Positions 15,896 to 26,533 of a DNA stretch of 64,000 nucleotides are shown here, one piece after another (the first letter of the stretch is position 1; each line of letters starts with the position of its first letter). The notes beneath the pieces were generated by a model. That model had not been told where the DNA came from. It worked only from the letters and a program-made list of their open reading frames with translations, and made no database searches. Source of the stretch: a beta proteobacterium MWH-UniP1 (GTDB taxonomy: Bacteria > Pseudomonadota > Gammaproteobacteria > Burkholderiales > Burkholderiaceae_A); NCBI GenBank assembly GCA_036362785.1, contig CP143625.1, forward strand, positions 807,401-871,400, in the 5' to 3' direction. Both the position numbers and the translations under genes were made by a program.

Positions 15896-18574
15896 ATGGC
15901 AGAGCCACAACGTTTGGATATGGACGAAGTTGAGACTCGGGAATGGCTGGACTCACTCGAGGCCGTGATTGAGCGTGAAGGACCCGAGCGGGCTCAGTTT
16001 CTGTTGGAAACCCTGATCGACAAAACCCGTCGCACGGGCGGATTCATTCCATTTTCTGCCAACACTGCCTACGTCAATACCATTCCGGCGGCCCATGAAG
16101 AGTCATTCCCCGGCAACATGGAATATGAAGAGCGGCTGCGTTCATGGATGCGTTGGAATGCCATGGCCATGGTGGTTCGCGCCAATCGTGCCGATGGTGA
16201 TCTTGGCGGCCATATCTCAAGCTTTCAATCGCTTGCCAACATGCTGGGTATTGGCTTTAACCATTTCTGGAAGGGCCCTGAGCATCCGCGTGGGCAGGAT
16301 CTGCTGTTTATTCAGGGCCATTCATCGCCTGGTATCTATGCCCGGGCTTTTCTGGAAGGCCGTATCGGTGAAGAGCAACTGAACAATTTCCGTCGTGAAG
16401 TCGACGGTAAAGGACTGTCTAGCTATCCGCACCCCAAACTCATGCCAGATTTCTGGCAGTTCCCCACCGTGTCAATGGGCCTTGGCCCCTTGATGGCGAT
16501 TTATCAGGCGCGTTTTTTAAAGTATCTGAATGCACGCGGCATCGCCGATACGGAAGAACGTAAGGTCTGGGCCTTTTTGGGCGACGGCGAAATGGACGAG
16601 CCCGAATCCATCGGCGCGATTAGTCTGGCTGCGCGCGAAAAGCTCGACAACTTGGTGTTCGTTGTGAACTGTAACTTGCAGCGTCTTGATGGCCCGGTGC
16701 GCGGCAACGGCAAGATCATTCAGGAATTGGAAAGTGAATTCCGTGGGTCTGGCTGGAATGTCATCAAGGTGATCTGGGGTTCCTATTGGGACCCGCTCTT
16801 GGCCAAAGACAAAGATGGTATTTTGCAAAAAGTCATGATGGAAACCGTTGACGGTGAATATCAGAACTGCAAGGCCAACGATGGTGCCTATGTACGCAAG
16901 CATTTCTTTGGCAAGCACCCCAAACTCTTAGAGATGGTCTCGCGCATGAGCGACGAAGACATCTGGCGCTTAAACCGTGGTGGCCATGATCCCCACAAAA
17001 TTTACAGTGCGTTTTCGCGTGCTTCAAAGCACAAGGGGCAGCCCACAGTTATTTTGGTGAAGACCATCAAAGGCTATGGCATGGGTAAGGTCGCCGAGGG
17101 CAAGAACACGGCCCACCAGACCAAGAAGCTTGATGACCTGACCATCCATGAATTCCGTGATCGGTTTGGCATTCCAATCCCGCAAGACAAACTGCAAGAT
17201 ATTCCTTTCTATAAACCCTCGGAAGATCTGCCCGAGATGAAATATCTGCATGAGCGCCGCAAGGCCCTGGGCGGCTATCTGCCGCATCGTTTGGCAAAAT
17301 CGACTGAAAAATTCAATGTGCCTGCGCTTACGGATCTGTTTGCCCCGGTGCTTGAGGCGACTGCCGAAGGCCGCGAGATCTCCACAACACAGGCCTATGT
17401 CCGCTGCCTGACGCAGCTGTTGCGCGACAAAGAGCTGGGCCCACGTCTGGTCCCAATTTTGGTGGACGAAGCGCGAACCTTTGGTATGGAGGGCTTATTC
17501 CGCCAGATTGGTATCTATTCGGTTGAGCCGCAGAAATATGAACCCGTCGATCGCGATCAGGTGATGTACTACCGTGAAGACATTAAGGGCCAGATTCTGC
17601 AAGAGGGCATCAATGAAGCCGGTGGTATGAGCTCTTGGATTGCTGCGGCAACCAGCTACTCGACCAATGACCGGATCATGATTCCGTTTTATACGTACTA
17701 CTCGATGTTTGGTCTGCAGCGTGTTGGTGACCTGGCATGGGCCGCAGGCGACATGCGGGCCCGTGGTTTCTTAATGGCGGGTACTGCTGGCCGCACCACC
17801 TTAAATGGCGAGGGCTTGCAGCACGAAGATGGTCACAGTCATGTCTTGGCATCGGTCATTCCGAACTGTGTGGCCTATGACCCAACCTTTGCCCATGAAG
17901 TCGCAGTCATCATTCACTCAGGCCTAAAGCGTATGGTCGTTGATCAGGAAGATGTGTTTTTCTACATCACGATCATGAACGAGAACTATGCGCACCCCGG
18001 CCTCAAACCCGGAAGTGAAGCCGATCTGCTGCGTGGCATGTATCTGCTACAAGAAGGCGATAAGAAGTCCAAATTGCGTGTTCAGCTCTTGGGTAGTGGC
18101 ACGATTTTGCGAGAAGTCATGATGGCGGCCGAGATGCTGCAGGCCGACTTCGGTGTTGCCGCTGACATTTGGAGTTGCCCAAGCTTTACGGAGCTGCGCC
18201 GCGATGGCATGGAGTGCGAGCGCTTCAATCTGCTGAACCCGACTGCCAAGCCCAAGGTGCCCTTTGTGACACAAAAGCTGGAAACGCACGAGGGACCTGT
18301 GGTTGCAGCAACCGATTACATGCGCATCTTCTCGGATCAGATTCGCCCGTATATGCCCCAGGGTCGCCGCTACATTGCCCTGGGTACGGACGGGTTTGGC
18401 CGCTCTGATACGCGTGCCAAGCTGCGCGAGTTCTTTGAAGTGGACCGTCGTTATGTTGCCGTTGCCGCACTGCGTGGGCTTGCCGACGAGGGCAAGATCA
18501 AGATGTCGGTGGTGGAAGAGGCCATCAAGAAATATGGCATCAATCCGAATCGGCCAAGCCCGATGTCGGTGTAA
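15896..18574 (+). CDS. aceE: pyruvate dehydrogenase E1 component (homodimeric)
   Basis: An 892-residue thiamine-diphosphate enzyme that decarboxylates pyruvate and transfers the acetyl group to lipoyl-E2. Length and sequence match the homodimeric AceE type. Visible parts are the FQGHSSPGIYARAFLEGR-type region, the ThDP motif GDGEMDEPES...NCNLQRLDGPVRGNGK, KTIKGYGMG, and the C-terminal transketolase-like domain with RTFGMEGLFRQIGIYS and TTLNGEGLQHEDGHSH. The ATG at 15896 follows CAGGAG at proper spacing. First gene of the aceE-aceF-lpd operon, 27 bp before aceF. Confidence 0.97.
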   Translation: MAEPQRLDMDEVETREWLDSLEAVIEREGPERAQFLLETLIDKTRRTGGFIPFSANTAYVNTIPAAHEESFPGNMEYEERLRSWMRWNAMAMVVRANRADGDLGGHISSFQSLANMLGIGFNHFWKGPEHPRGQDLLFIQGHSSPGIYARAFLEGRIGEEQLNNFRREVDGKGLSSYPHPKLMPDFWQFPTVSMGLGPLMAIYQARFLKYLNARGIADTEERKVWAFLGDGEMDEPESIGAISLAAREKLDNLVFVVNCNLQRLDGPVRGNGKIIQELESEFRGSGWNVIKVIWGSYWDPLLAKDKDGILQKVMMETVDGEYQNCKANDGAYVRKHFFGKHPKLLEMVSRMSDEDIWRLNRGGHDPHKIYSAFSRASKHKGQPTVILVKTIKGYGMGKVAEGKNTAHQTKKLDDLTIHEFRDRFGIPIPQDKLQDIPFYKPSEDLPEMKYLHERRKALGGYLPHRLAKSTEKFNVPALTDLFAPVLEATAEGREISTTQAYVRCLTQLLRDKELGPRLVPILVDEARTFGMEGLFRQIGIYSVEPQKYEPVDRDQVMYYREDIKGQILQEGINEAGGMSSWIAAATSYSTNDRIMIPFYTYYSMFGLQRVGDLAWAAGDMRARGFLMAGTAGRTTLNGEGLQHEDGHSHVLASVIPNCVAYDPTFAHEVAVIIHSGLKRMVVDQEDVFFYITIMNENYAHPGLKPGSEADLLRGMYLLQEGDKKSKLRVQLLGSGTILREVMMAAEMLQADFGVAADIWSCPSFTELRRDGMECERFNLLNPTAKPKVPFVTQKLETHEGPVVAATDYMRIFSDQIRPYMPQGRRYIALGTDGFGRSDTRAKLREFFEVDRRYVAVAALRGLADEGKIKMSVVEEAIKKYGINPNRPSPMSV

Positions 18575-18601
18575 CGCACGCGGCCAACAGGAGACAAAGA
18601 C

Positions 18602-19999
18602 ATGGCAACGATTGAACTGAAAGTCCCGGATATCGGTGACTTCAAAGAAGTAGAAGTAATCGAGGTGTTGGTCAAGGCGGGGGACACGCTGGCGGTTGAG
18701 CAGAGCGTGATCACGGTCGAGTCCGACAAGGCGTCGATGGAGATTCCTGCAAGCACCGCGGGCAAGATTGTGGAGATGAAGGTTAAGCTCGGTGACAAGG
18801 TGTCGGAAGGTTCCGTCTTGGCGATCATCGAAGCTGCGGGTGCGGCGTCCGTATCGGCTCCAGTGGCCGGGGCCAGTGCAGCCAAGGCTGAGTCCGCTGC
18901 ACCAGCACCAACCACCGCCGTACAAGCGCCGGGCGTGGTAGCCAGTGGCGGTGCGGAAGCGGGGCAAGGCGAGGTAAGCGGAGCGTCGAGCCGAGCCCCG
19001 GTTTCGCAGGCGTCGACGCCTGCACAGGGATCCGCCCCAGCAGCATCTGTTGGCCCCGCCCATGTATCGCCTGTAGATGATGCCTTGGTGGTTAAACCCC
19101 ACGCATCCCCGGCAGTGCGTGCATTTGCTCGCGAACTCGGTGTCGATCTTGCCAAGGTTCGTGGTTCTGGTCCGAAGCAGCGCATCTTGAAAGAAGATGT
19201 GCAGTCCTATGTGAAGGGTGTGCTTGTTAACGCCGCCGCACCCGCAGCTGCAGGGGATGGCGCAGGCCTTGGCCTGATTCCCTGGCCAAAGGTGGACTTT
19301 GCCAAGTTTGGTCCGATTGAGCCTAAGCCCTTATCAAGGATTAAGAAACTCTCAGGTGCGAACCTGCATCGCAACTGGGTCATGATTCCGCACGTCACCA
19401 ACAACGACGAGGCTGACATCACTGATCTCGAAGCATTTCGTGTGTCTTTGAACAAGGAAAGCGACCAGACAGGCGTGAAGTACACCATGTTGGGCTTTTT
19501 GATTAAGGCAGTCGTTGCCGCACTCAAAAAGTATCCTGAGTTCAACGCGTCACTCGATGGTGATCAGCTGATTTACAAGCACTACTACCACATCGGTTTT
19601 GCGGCGGATACGCCCAACGGTCTGGTGGTCCCTGTGCTGAAAGACGCCGACAAAAAAGGCCTGTCTGAGATTGCGAAAGAGATGGCTGATCTGGCCAAGC
19701 GCGCCCGAGATGGCAAGCTCTCGCCAAGCGATATGCAGGGCGGCACCTTCTCTATTTCGTCTCTGGGCGGCATTGGTGGCACCCATTTCACGCCGATTAT
19801 CAATGCGCCCGAAGTCGCAATTCTGGGCGTGTCGAAGTCGTATATGAAACCCGTCTGGAATGGCAAAGAGTTTGTGCCCCAGCTGACATTGCCGCTGTCG
19901 CTGTCGTATGACCATCGTGTGATTGATGGCGCCGCAGCAGCACGCTTTAACAATGTCTTGCGCACATTGTTGGGTGATTTTCGCCGCGCAGTCCTTTAA
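18602..19999 (+). CDS. aceF: dihydrolipoamide acetyltransferase (E2) of pyruvate dehydrogenase
   Basis: A 465-residue E2 with one lipoyl domain (residues 1-80, lipoylated Lys43 in ESDKASME), an Ala/Pro-rich linker, a peripheral-subunit-binding domain ([34 protein letters not shown], read in parts about 162-196), and a catalytic CAT domain ending with SYDHRVIDG (His about 438). Enterobacterial AceF has up to three lipoyl domains; one is usual in this lineage where lpd carries another. The linker contains a 50-bp stretch repeated in lpd. SD GGAG precedes the start. Confidence 0.97.
   Translation: MATIELKVPDIGDFKEVEVIEVLVKAGDTLAVEQSVITVESDKASMEIPASTAGKIVEMKVKLGDKVSEGSVLAIIEAAGAASVSAPVAGASAAKAESAAPAPTTAVQAPGVVASGGAEAGQGEVSGASSRAPVSQASTPAQGSAPAASVGPAHVSPVDDALVVKPHASPAVRAFARELGVDLAKVRGSGPKQRILKEDVQSYVKGVLVNAAAPAAAGDGAGLGLIPWPKVDFAKFGPIEPKPLSRIKKLSGANLHRNWVMIPHVTNNDEADITDLEAFRVSLNKESDQTGVKYTMLGFLIKAVVAALKKYPEFNASLDGDQLIYKHYYHIGFAADTPNGLVVPVLKDADKKGLSEIAKEMADLAKRARDGKLSPSDMQGGTFSISSLGGIGGTHFTPIINAPEVAILGVSKSYMKPVWNGKEFVPQLTLPLSLSYDHRVIDGAAAARFNNVLRTLLGDFRRAVL
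18961..19010 (+). repeat. 50-bp linker repeat, copy 1 (aceF)
   Basis: This segment, encoding [17 protein letters not shown] within the disordered linker, aligns without gaps to 20343-20392 in lpd at about 40 of 50 positions by hand count, in the same reading frame. It includes the shared block GTCGAGCCGAG and GGTTTCGC. The flanking linker sequences do not align well. Confidence 0.6.
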
Positions 20000-20016
20000 T
20001 TTCTGGAGACAGTCAC

Positions 20017-21888
20017 ATGGCAGCTATTGAGCTTAAGGTCCCAGATATTGGGGATTTCAAAGAAGTGGAAGTCATTGAGGTCTTGGTCAAGGTGGGTGAC
20101 CAGATTTCGGTGGAACAAAGTCTGATCACAGTGGAGTCCGACAAAGCATCAATGGAAATTCCTTCCTCGATGGCGGGAAAGATTGTTGAAATGAAAGTGA
20201 AACTCGGCGACAAGGTCTCCGAGGGCACGGTGTTGGCGATGGTGGAAGCAGCGGGGGCTTCTGCCGCCGCACCTGCGAGTGCTCCCACTGCGAAGGTGTC
20301 AGACACCGTGCCTAGTGCGCCCGCTGGTGACATTGCGGAACCGGGGCGAGGCGAGTCAAAAGCGGGGTCGAGCCGAGACCCGGTTTCGCTGGCACCAGCA
20401 CCAGCGCCAAGCTCAGCCGCCCCCGCGCCATCAGCCGCCGCCAGCAACGCCCCCCGCCGTTTCGCAGGCACCGCTGACATCACCTGCGACATGATGGTCT
20501 TGGGTGCCGGCCCCGGTGGTTATTCCGCCGCATTCCGTGCTGCAGATCTGGGTATGAACACGGTTTTGGTGGAGCGTTACTCCACACTCGGTGGTGTCTG
20601 CTTAAACGTGGGCTGTATTCCATCCAAGGCACTCTTGCATGTCGCCGCCGTGATGGACGAGGCCAAAAACTTTGCATCCCATGGCGTGAGCTTCGGTGAA
20701 CCCCAAGTTGATCTGGATAAATTGCGTGGCTGGAAATCACAGGTTGTGAATAAACTCACAACCGGCCTGGCCGGCATGGCCAAAGCCCGCAAGGTGCAAG
20801 TCATCAATGGCGTGGGCAAGTTCTTAGACGGTTATCACTTAGAAGTGACTGCCGAAGACGGCAGCAAAAAAGTGATTGGTTTTCAAAAGGCCATCATCGC
20901 TGCGGGTTCGGAAGCCGTAAAACTTCCGTTCTTGCCTGAAGACGAACGGATTGTCACTTCCACGGGTGCATTGAAATTAAAATTCCGGCCCAAACGCATG
21001 CTGGTCATTGGCGGCGGCATTATTGGTCTAGAGATGGCCACGGTGTATTCGACGCTCGGCGCAAAAATTGATGTGGTCGAAATGCTCGATGGTCTGATGC
21101 AGGGGGCAGACCGCGACCTGGTCAAGGTCTGGCAAAAATACAATGCCCATCGCTTCGATAAGATCATGTTGAAGTGCAAAACCGTTGGTGCCGAGGCCAA
21201 AGCCGATGGCATTCATGTGCGGTTCGAGGGCGAGGGCGCACCAGCAGAGCCCCAGGTCTATGACTTGGTGCTGCAGGCCGTTGGCCGCAGGCCCAATGGC
21301 GGTGCGATCGGCGCCGACCAAGCCGGTGTCAACGTGACCGATCGTGGGTTTATTGAAGTGGACGCCCAGATGCGCACCAACCAGCCCCACATCTTTGCCA
21401 TTGGTGACTTAGTCGGCCAGCCCATGCTCGCGCATAAGGCCGTGCACGAGGGTCATGTGGCCGCCGAAGCCGCCTTTGGTGAAAAGTCCTTCTTCGATGC
21501 GCGGGTGATTCCATCAGTGGCGTATACCGATCCCGAAGTGGCCTGGGTGGGTGTGACCGAAGACGAGGCCAAGGCCAAGGGCATGACGATTGAAAAGGCG
21601 GTATTCCCCTGGGCGGCTTCTGGTCGGGCGATTGCCAATGGTCGGGATGAGGGCTTGACCAAGCTCATCGTTGACCCACAGAGCCACCGGGTCATTGGTG
21701 GGGCAATGGTGGGTACCCATGCGGGCGACATGATTGGCGAACTGGCCCTGGCCATTGAGATGGGCTGTGATCCCCACGATATTGGCAAGACCATTCACCC
21801 GCACCCAACCCTGGGCGAGTCGATCGGCATGGTGGCCGAGGTCTTCGCGGGCACTTGTACCGATCTGCCGCCCATGCGTAAGAAATAA
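20017..21888 (+). CDS. lpd: dihydrolipoamide dehydrogenase (E3) with N-terminal lipoyl domain
   Basis: A 623-residue flavoprotein that reoxidises E2 dihydrolipoamide using NAD. It begins with a lipoyl domain (1-80, Lys43) nearly identical to that of aceF, then an Ala/Pro linker, then a complete E3: FAD-binding [20 protein letters not shown], redox [13 protein letters not shown] (Cys195/Cys200), NAD-binding [19 protein letters not shown], and the C-terminal interface ending in [10 protein letters not shown] with the active His. Plain E3 proteins are about 470 residues; the extra 150 are the lipoyl domain and linker, a known betaproteobacterial arrangement. 17 bp after aceF, preceded by GGAG. 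Confidence 0.97.
   Translation: MAAIELKVPDIGDFKEVEVIEVLVKVGDQISVEQSLITVESDKASMEIPSSMAGKIVEMKVKLGDKVSEGTVLAMVEAAGASAAAPASAPTAKVSDTVPSAPAGDIAEPGRGESKAGSSRDPVSLAPAPAPSSAAPAPSAAASNAPRRFAGTADITCDMMVLGAGPGGYSAAFRAADLGMNTVLVERYSTLGGVCLNVGCIPSKALLHVAAVMDEAKNFASHGVSFGEPQVDLDKLRGWKSQVVNKLTTGLAGMAKARKVQVINGVGKFLDGYHLEVTAEDGSKKVIGFQKAIIAAGSEAVKLPFLPEDERIVTSTGALKLKFRPKRMLVIGGGIIGLEMATVYSTLGAKIDVVEMLDGLMQGADRDLVKVWQKYNAHRFDKIMLKCKTVGAEAKADGIHVRFEGEGAPAEPQVYDLVLQAVGRRPNGGAIGADQAGVNVTDRGFIEVDAQMRTNQPHIFAIGDLVGQPMLAHKAVHEGHVAAEAAFGEKSFFDARVIPSVAYTDPEVAWVGVTEDEAKAKGMTIEKAVFPWAASGRAIANGRDEGLTKLIVDPQSHRVIGGAMVGTHAGDMIGELALAIEMGCDPHDIGKTIHPHPTLGESIGMVAEVFAGTCTDLPPMRKK
20295..20307 (+). repeat. 13-bp palindromic element GGTGTCAGACACC in the lpd linker
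   Basis: Perfect dyad around a central A, read in frame as part of K-VSDT-V. The same palindrome occurs in hemX (twice) and lolA. Confidence 0.7.
20343..20392 (+). repeat. 50-bp linker repeat, copy 2 (lpd)
   Basis: Encodes [17 protein letters not shown] in the lipoyl-E3 linker and matches 18961-19010 in aceF in the same frame. The core GGGTC-gagccga-GACCC (20364-20380 region) could fold as a small hairpin, a feature less perfect in copy 1. Confidence 0.6.
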
Positions 21889-21910
21889 TCAGCATCACTG
21901 CTGTTATTCA

Positions 21911-21935
21911 AAGGCCGGCTATGCCGGCCTTTTTC
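21911..21935 (+). terminator. intrinsic terminator after lpd
   Basis: AAGGCCGGC (21911-21919), loop TAT, GCCGGCCTT (21923-21931), then TTTTC. A textbook Rho-independent terminator ending the aceE-aceF-lpd operon, 20 bp before the TRAP small permease. Confidence 0.9.
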
Positions 21936-21955
21936 TTGCACAATCGCGGTTGTCT

Positions 21956-22495
21956 ATGAAATCACTCTTGGCCATCAGTCAGCACATTGATCGCGCAAGC
22001 CGCGTGGCGGCTCGTGTGGCGATCTGGCTTGTGCTGATTTGCGCTCTGGTATCAGCACTGAATGCCATCTCGCGTTATGCCCTGGATCTAAGTTCCAATG
22101 CTTGGCTGGAATTGCAGTGGTACATGTTTGCGGGCACGGTCTTGCTTGGCGCACCGCACCTGTTGGCCACCAATGGCCATGTTCGGGTGGATCTGTTCTA
22201 TGCCCGGCTCAATTCCCGGCAGCGCAATTGGCTAGATCTGGCTGGCCTGATTCTTTTTCTGCTGCCGTTTTCAATTTTCATGCTCACAACATCGTGGCCT
22301 TGGTTTGTTGAGTCGTGGCAGATTCAAGAGATTTCCAGTAACGCGGGTGGCCTGCTGCGTTGGCCGGTGAAATTGCTTCTGCCGATTGGTTTTGCGCTAC
22401 TCATCGCCCAGGGCGTTTCGGAAATCATTAAACGTATCGCAGCGCTCAGTGGTGAGATCACACTGGATTCTCACTACGAGAAGCCCCTGCAATAA
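21956..22495 (+). CDS. TRAP transporter small permease (DctQ-type)
   Basis: A 179-residue inner-membrane protein with four hydrophobic helices (AIWLVLICALVSALNAISRY; MFAGTVLLGAPHLL; LAGLILFLLPFSIFML; LLLPIGFALLIAQGVSEI) in the DctQ pattern, including ELQWYMFAGTVLLGAPHLLATNGHVRVD-type loop residues. It joins DctM in a sodium-driven importer fed by a periplasmic receptor. The ATG at 21956 follows the lpd terminator; the longer upstream frame overlaps lpd. The stop is 3 bp before dctM. Confidence 0.9.
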   Translation: MKSLLAISQHIDRASRVAARVAIWLVLICALVSALNAISRYALDLSSNAWLELQWYMFAGTVLLGAPHLLATNGHVRVDLFYARLNSRQRNWLDLAGLILFLLPFSIFMLTTSWPWFVESWQIQEISSNAGGLLRWPVKLLLPIGFALLIAQGVSEIIKRIAALSGEITLDSHYEKPLQ

Positions 22496-22498
22496 GCC

Positions 22499-23959
22499 AT
22501 GAACCCGATCGATTTCATGGCCCCCGCAATGTTCGCCGCCCTGGTGGTGGTGTTGCTGTTGGGCCTGCCGGTGGCTTTTTCACTGGCGGCCTTGGGGCTA
22601 GCCTCTGGTTTTGTAGCCATTGAGTTGGGGCTGTTTCCGCCACAGTTCATGGCGAATCTGCCGTATCGGGTCTTTGGCATCTTATCGAATGAGCTGTTGC
22701 TGGCGATTCCGTTTTTTACCCTGATGGGCGCGATTTTGGAGCGCAGCGGGCTTGCCGAAGATCTGCTCGAAGGCTTTGCACAACTCTTTGGCGGGCTACC
22801 GGGCGGCCTGGCCTATGCGGTGATCGTGGTGGGTGCAATTCTTGGTGCGATTACTGGCACCGTGGCTGCATCAGTGATTGCCATGGGCGTGATCGCATTG
22901 CCGATCATGATGCGCTACGGCTATAACCATCGGCTTGCCACAGGGGTCATTGCCGCATCAGGCACCATCACTCAGGTGATCCCACCATCGCTTGTGTTGA
23001 TTGTTCTTGCCGATCAATTGGGCCGCTCGGTTGGCGATATGTATCTTGGGGCCGTTGGTCCGTCGCTTGCCCAGATTGCGATCTTCTTACTCTTTATTTT
23101 CTTGGTGTCGATTTTTTCGCCCAAGATGATGCCGCCGTTACCCGCGCAGGCCAGAACACTGCGCGGCTGGCCCCTGGCCAAAAAAGTGATCAAGGGTGTG
23201 GTGCCATCTATGGGCCTGATTTTCGTGGTGCTAGGGACGATTTTCTTGGGCCTGGCCACCCCTACCGAAGCCGGTGCCATGGGCGTGTTGGGGGCGATTG
23301 GGCTGGCCGCACTCTATCGCCGCCTGAAGTGGGGCATTGTGTATCAGGGCATGACATCCACCATGACCATCACCGTGATGGTGATCTTCATTCTGATTGG
23401 TGCCACCGTATTTACCTTGGTCTTTCAGGGTGTCGATGGTGGCATTTGGGTGGAGCATCTGTTTACTAGTGTGGGGGCGGATGATGCCGTCACCTTTCTG
23501 ATTGTCGTCAATATCCTGATTTTCTTTTTGGCGTTTTTCTTAGATTTTTTTGAGATCGCCTTTATCGTGATTCCGCTCTTGGCCCCCATGGCCGATAAGC
23601 TTGGCATTGATCTCATTTGGTTTGGTGTCCTGATCTGCGTGAACATGCAGACATCTTTCATGCACCCACCGTTTGGCTTTGCGCTTTTTTATCTGCGGGG
23701 CATTGCACCCAAATCCATCAAGAGCAGTGACATCTACATGGGCGCTATTCCGTGGGTGGGCATGCAACTGATTCTGGTGGCGATTTTGATTTTCTTTCCA
23801 GAGCTGGTCACAGGCTTTTTAGACAAGCCTGCCGCGGTGGATTTACAAACGATTGAAATCCCCCTAGACCCTGCTGCAGCGGATCCGGCTCTACACAATG
23901 AAACGGGTGGCAAATCGCCACCCGCTGATGATCCGGCGGATTACTTCAAACAGAAGTAG
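22499..23959 (+). CDS. TRAP transporter large permease (DctM-type)
   Basis: A 486-residue polytopic membrane protein of the DctM family (about 12 helices). Conserved segments include AIPFFTLMGAILERSGLAEDLLEGFAQLFGGLPGGLAYAVIVVGAILGAITG (seen in parts near residues 70-120), SGTITQVIPPSLVLIVLADQ, and FMHPPFGFALFYLRGIAP. It forms the transport channel with DctQ. A hydrophilic tail of about 40 residues at the C-terminus is longer than usual. The receptor gene is just downstream on the opposite strand. Confidence 0.93.
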   Translation: MNPIDFMAPAMFAALVVVLLLGLPVAFSLAALGLASGFVAIELGLFPPQFMANLPYRVFGILSNELLLAIPFFTLMGAILERSGLAEDLLEGFAQLFGGLPGGLAYAVIVVGAILGAITGTVAASVIAMGVIALPIMMRYGYNHRLATGVIAASGTITQVIPPSLVLIVLADQLGRSVGDMYLGAVGPSLAQIAIFLLFIFLVSIFSPKMMPPLPAQARTLRGWPLAKKVIKGVVPSMGLIFVVLGTIFLGLATPTEAGAMGVLGAIGLAALYRRLKWGIVYQGMTSTMTITVMVIFILIGATVFTLVFQGVDGGIWVEHLFTSVGADDAVTFLIVVNILIFFLAFFLDFFEIAFIVIPLLAPMADKLGIDLIWFGVLICVNMQTSFMHPPFGFALFYLRGIAPKSIKSSDIYMGAIPWVGMQLILVAILIFFPELVTGFLDKPAAVDLQTIEIPLDPAAADPALHNETGGKSPPADDPADYFKQK

Positions 23960-23976
23960 TCCCCATAAGACCCGTC

Positions 23977-25065
23977 TTAGAGTTTTTGCCGGGCAATAAA
24001 GTTATCGAAGCTGGCCTCGGCCACCCGGAACCAGGCCTGCTGGTCTCGGTGAAAGCCACGTTGTTGATCAAAGATCTTTTTAAATGCGGGGCTCTTGGCA
24101 TTGGTCTCGGCCAGCAGCTCTTGATTTGCTTTAAAGCAGGCCTCTAACACCGCCTGCGGATAGGCGCGCAGTACTGCGCCACCTTGCACCAAGCGCTTAA
24201 GCGCCACTGGGTTGAGTGCATCGTATTTGGCCTGCATCCAGGTATTGGCCTCAGCGGTTGCGGCCTGCAGTGCCGCCCGATAACTCTCTGGCAAGGCATC
24301 CCATGCTTTCGCGTTCACCTGAAAGCCGAGCGCTGCGCCGCCCTCGTTCCAGCCGGGGTAGTAATAAAACTTGGCGATCTTATTTAGACCAAGCTTTTCA
24401 TCATCGTGCGGTACCGTAAATTCAGCCGCGTCAATCGTGCCTTTTTCAAGTGCTGAATAAATCTCACCGGCTGGAAGCTGCTGGGTGACGACGCCAAGCT
24501 TGGTCAAGACCTGGCCGCCCATACCGCCCGTGCGGAACTTCAGGCCTTTTAAGTCTTCGACCGATTTGATTTCTTTTTTAAACCAGCCGGCCATCTGTGA
24601 ACCTGTGTTGCCACAAAGCAGACTCACGACACCAAACTGCCGGGTGAATTCGTTAAAGATTTTTTCACCACCACCATGCAGCCACCAGGCGTTGTACTGT
24701 CGGCTATTTAGGCCAAAGGGAATGCATGTGCCAAAGGCCCAGGCGGGGTCTTTGCCAATGAAGTAATAGGGTGCGGTGTGATTGCACTCAATCGTGCCTT
24801 TTTCCACGGCATCTAACACTTGTAGCGGGGGCACAATCTCGCCGGCCGCATGAACCGTGATTTGAAATTTTCCACCTGTGATCTGGCTGACCCGCCGGGC
24901 CACTAATTCAGCAGTACCAAACAGGGTGTCCACGCTTTTGGGAAAGCTTGAAGCGCAGCGCCAGCGGATTACATCGCTTTGCGCCATGGCGGGTGCGGAT
25001 ACGGCAGCAGCACCGCTGGCCAGTGCAACGGCGCTGCCTTTGGTCAGAAAGTCACGACGGCTCAT
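23977..25065 (-). CDS. TRAP transporter solute-binding protein (TakP/Dctp7-like)
   Basis: A 362-residue periplasmic receptor with a twin-arginine signal peptide (MSRRDFLTKGSAVALASGAAA...APAMAQ). The mature protein begins with IRWRCASSFPKSVDTLFGTAELVARRV and has EKGTIECNHTAPYYFIGKDPAWAFGTCIPFGLN, features of the TakP subgroup that binds 2-oxo acids and related carboxylates. It is convergent with the DctQ-DctM genes, so it has its own promoter. Ligand by family analogy only: 2-oxo acids or aromatic/sugar acids. Confidence 0.9.
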   Translation of the reverse strand: MSRRDFLTKGSAVALASGAAAVSAPAMAQSDVIRWRCASSFPKSVDTLFGTAELVARRVSQITGGKFQITVHAAGEIVPPLQVLDAVEKGTIECNHTAPYYFIGKDPAWAFGTCIPFGLNSRQYNAWWLHGGGEKIFNEFTRQFGVVSLLCGNTGSQMAGWFKKEIKSVEDLKGLKFRTGGMGGQVLTKLGVVTQQLPAGEIYSALEKGTIDAAEFTVPHDDEKLGLNKIAKFYYYPGWNEGGAALGFQVNAKAWDALPESYRAALQAATAEANTWMQAKYDALNPVALKRLVQGGAVLRAYPQAVLEACFKANQELLAETNAKSPAFKKIFDQQRGFHRDQQAWFRVAEASFDNFIARQKL

Positions 25066-25123
25066 GGTTGGGGTCTCCAGTTTTTAGTTATCACAACATT
25101 AAGGTGGCCGCGTTCGGCGCACT

Positions 25124-26512
25124 TTATTTACTGCGGTGTGCTTTCACCTGGGCACGGACTTGATCGGGCGCTGTCCCGCCAATGTGGTTGCGGGCCGATA
25201 CCGAGCCCTCGACTTGTAGCACTGTAAAGACATCTTCGCCAATCTTGGGGTGAAAGGCCTGCAGCTCGGCAAGCGACAACTCTGACAAATCTTTTTTCTT
25301 CTCGACCGCTGCCCGCACGGCAAGGGCCACCGCCTCGTGGGCATCCCGAAAGGGCAGGCCTTTTTTCACCAAATAGTCCGCCAAATCAGTCGCGGTCGCG
25401 TAGCCCTCAAAGGCTGCGGCCCGCATGGCTTCTTTTTTCACCTGAATACCGGCCACCATGTCGGCAAACACCCGCAGGGTGTCAAGCACTGTGTCGGCAG
25501 TATCGAAAAGCGGCTCTTTGTCTTCCTGATTGTCTTTGTTGTAGGCCAGTGGCTGGCCCTTCATTAGCGTAAGCAGGCCCATCACGTGGCCATAGACTCG
25601 GCCAGTCTTGCCGCGGGCAAGCTCGGGCACATCGGGGTTTTTCTTTTGCGGCATGATCGATGAACCCGTGCAGAACCGATCAGGAAGATCAATCAGCCCC
25701 ATGCGTGGTGTCATCCACAAGATCAGTTCTTCCGATAGCCGCGAGATGTGGGTCATGATCAGGGCGCAGCAGGCCGTGAACTCAATGGCAAAGTCCCGAT
25801 CGCTTACGGCATCAAGTGAGTTTTGGCAGACACCATCAAAGCCCAGTGTCTTGGCCACCCGCTCACGGTCAATCGGGTAAGACGTACCTGCTAATGCGGC
25901 TGCGCCCAAGGGCAGGCGATTCACACGCTTTCTGCAGTCGGCAAGCCGCTCCTGATCACGCGAAAACATTTCCACATAGGCCAGCATGTGGTGGCCAAAT
26001 GTCACCGGCTGTGCCACCTGCAAGTGCGTAAAGCCCGGCATGATCGTGTCGGCATTGCTGTCGGCCTGTGCCAGTAAAGAATCCTTCAATGCGGTAAGCG
26101 CTGTCTGAAGGTCATCAATTGTGGCCCGCACCCACAGACGGATATCGGTGGCCACCTGGTCGTTGCGGCTTCGGGCCGTGTGGAGCCGCTTGCCCGCATC
26201 ACCGATCAGGTCGGTGAGTCGTTTTTCAATATTCAAGTGAACATCTTCAAGCGCTAAGGACCACTGGAACTGTCCGGACTCGATCTCTGACTGGATCTGG
26301 GTTAAGCCGCGCTCGATATCTTTTAAGTCCTGGCCAGAGATTAGCCCGACATGCGCTAGCATCTCGGCGTGGGCTTTTGATCCTTGGATATCGAAGCGGG
26401 CTAGTCGGTGGTCAAAAAAGACCGAACCGGTGTAGCGCTGCACAAGTTCCGAGACAGGTTCGTTAAACCGGCCGGACCAGCCTTCGTTTTTCTTAGAGAA
26501 TTGTTCGGTCAT
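25124..26512 (-). CDS. argH: argininosuccinate lyase
   Basis: A 462-residue enzyme that splits argininosuccinate into arginine and fumarate, the last step of arginine synthesis. It has WSGRF at the N-terminus, [16 protein letters not shown] near residue 115, and the fumarase-superfamily signature [12 protein letters not shown] (catalytic Ser loop). The ATG at 26512 gives standard length; the longer frame to 26593 overlaps hemC on the other strand. Only 21 bp separate the starts of argH and hemC, so their promoters must lie inside the opposite gene or overlap. Confidence 0.97.
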   Translation of the reverse strand: MTEQFSKKNEGWSGRFNEPVSELVQRYTGSVFFDHRLARFDIQGSKAHAEMLAHVGLISGQDLKDIERGLTQIQSEIESGQFQWSLALEDVHLNIEKRLTDLIGDAGKRLHTARSRNDQVATDIRLWVRATIDDLQTALTALKDSLLAQADSNADTIMPGFTHLQVAQPVTFGHHMLAYVEMFSRDQERLADCRKRVNRLPLGAAALAGTSYPIDRERVAKTLGFDGVCQNSLDAVSDRDFAIEFTACCALIMTHISRLSEELILWMTPRMGLIDLPDRFCTGSSIMPQKKNPDVPELARGKTGRVYGHVMGLLTLMKGQPLAYNKDNQEDKEPLFDTADTVLDTLRVFADMVAGIQVKKEAMRAAAFEGYATATDLADYLVKKGLPFRDAHEAVALAVRAAVEKKKDLSELSLAELQAFHPKIGEDVFTVLQVEGSVSARNHIGGTAPDQVRAQVKAHRSK

Positions 26513-26533
26513 TTGATTGATACACTTGGAAAT

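Noticed and set aside
18047..19185. Long antisense frames over aceE/aceF
   Set aside because: They mirror codon bias of strongly conserved genes on the plus strand.
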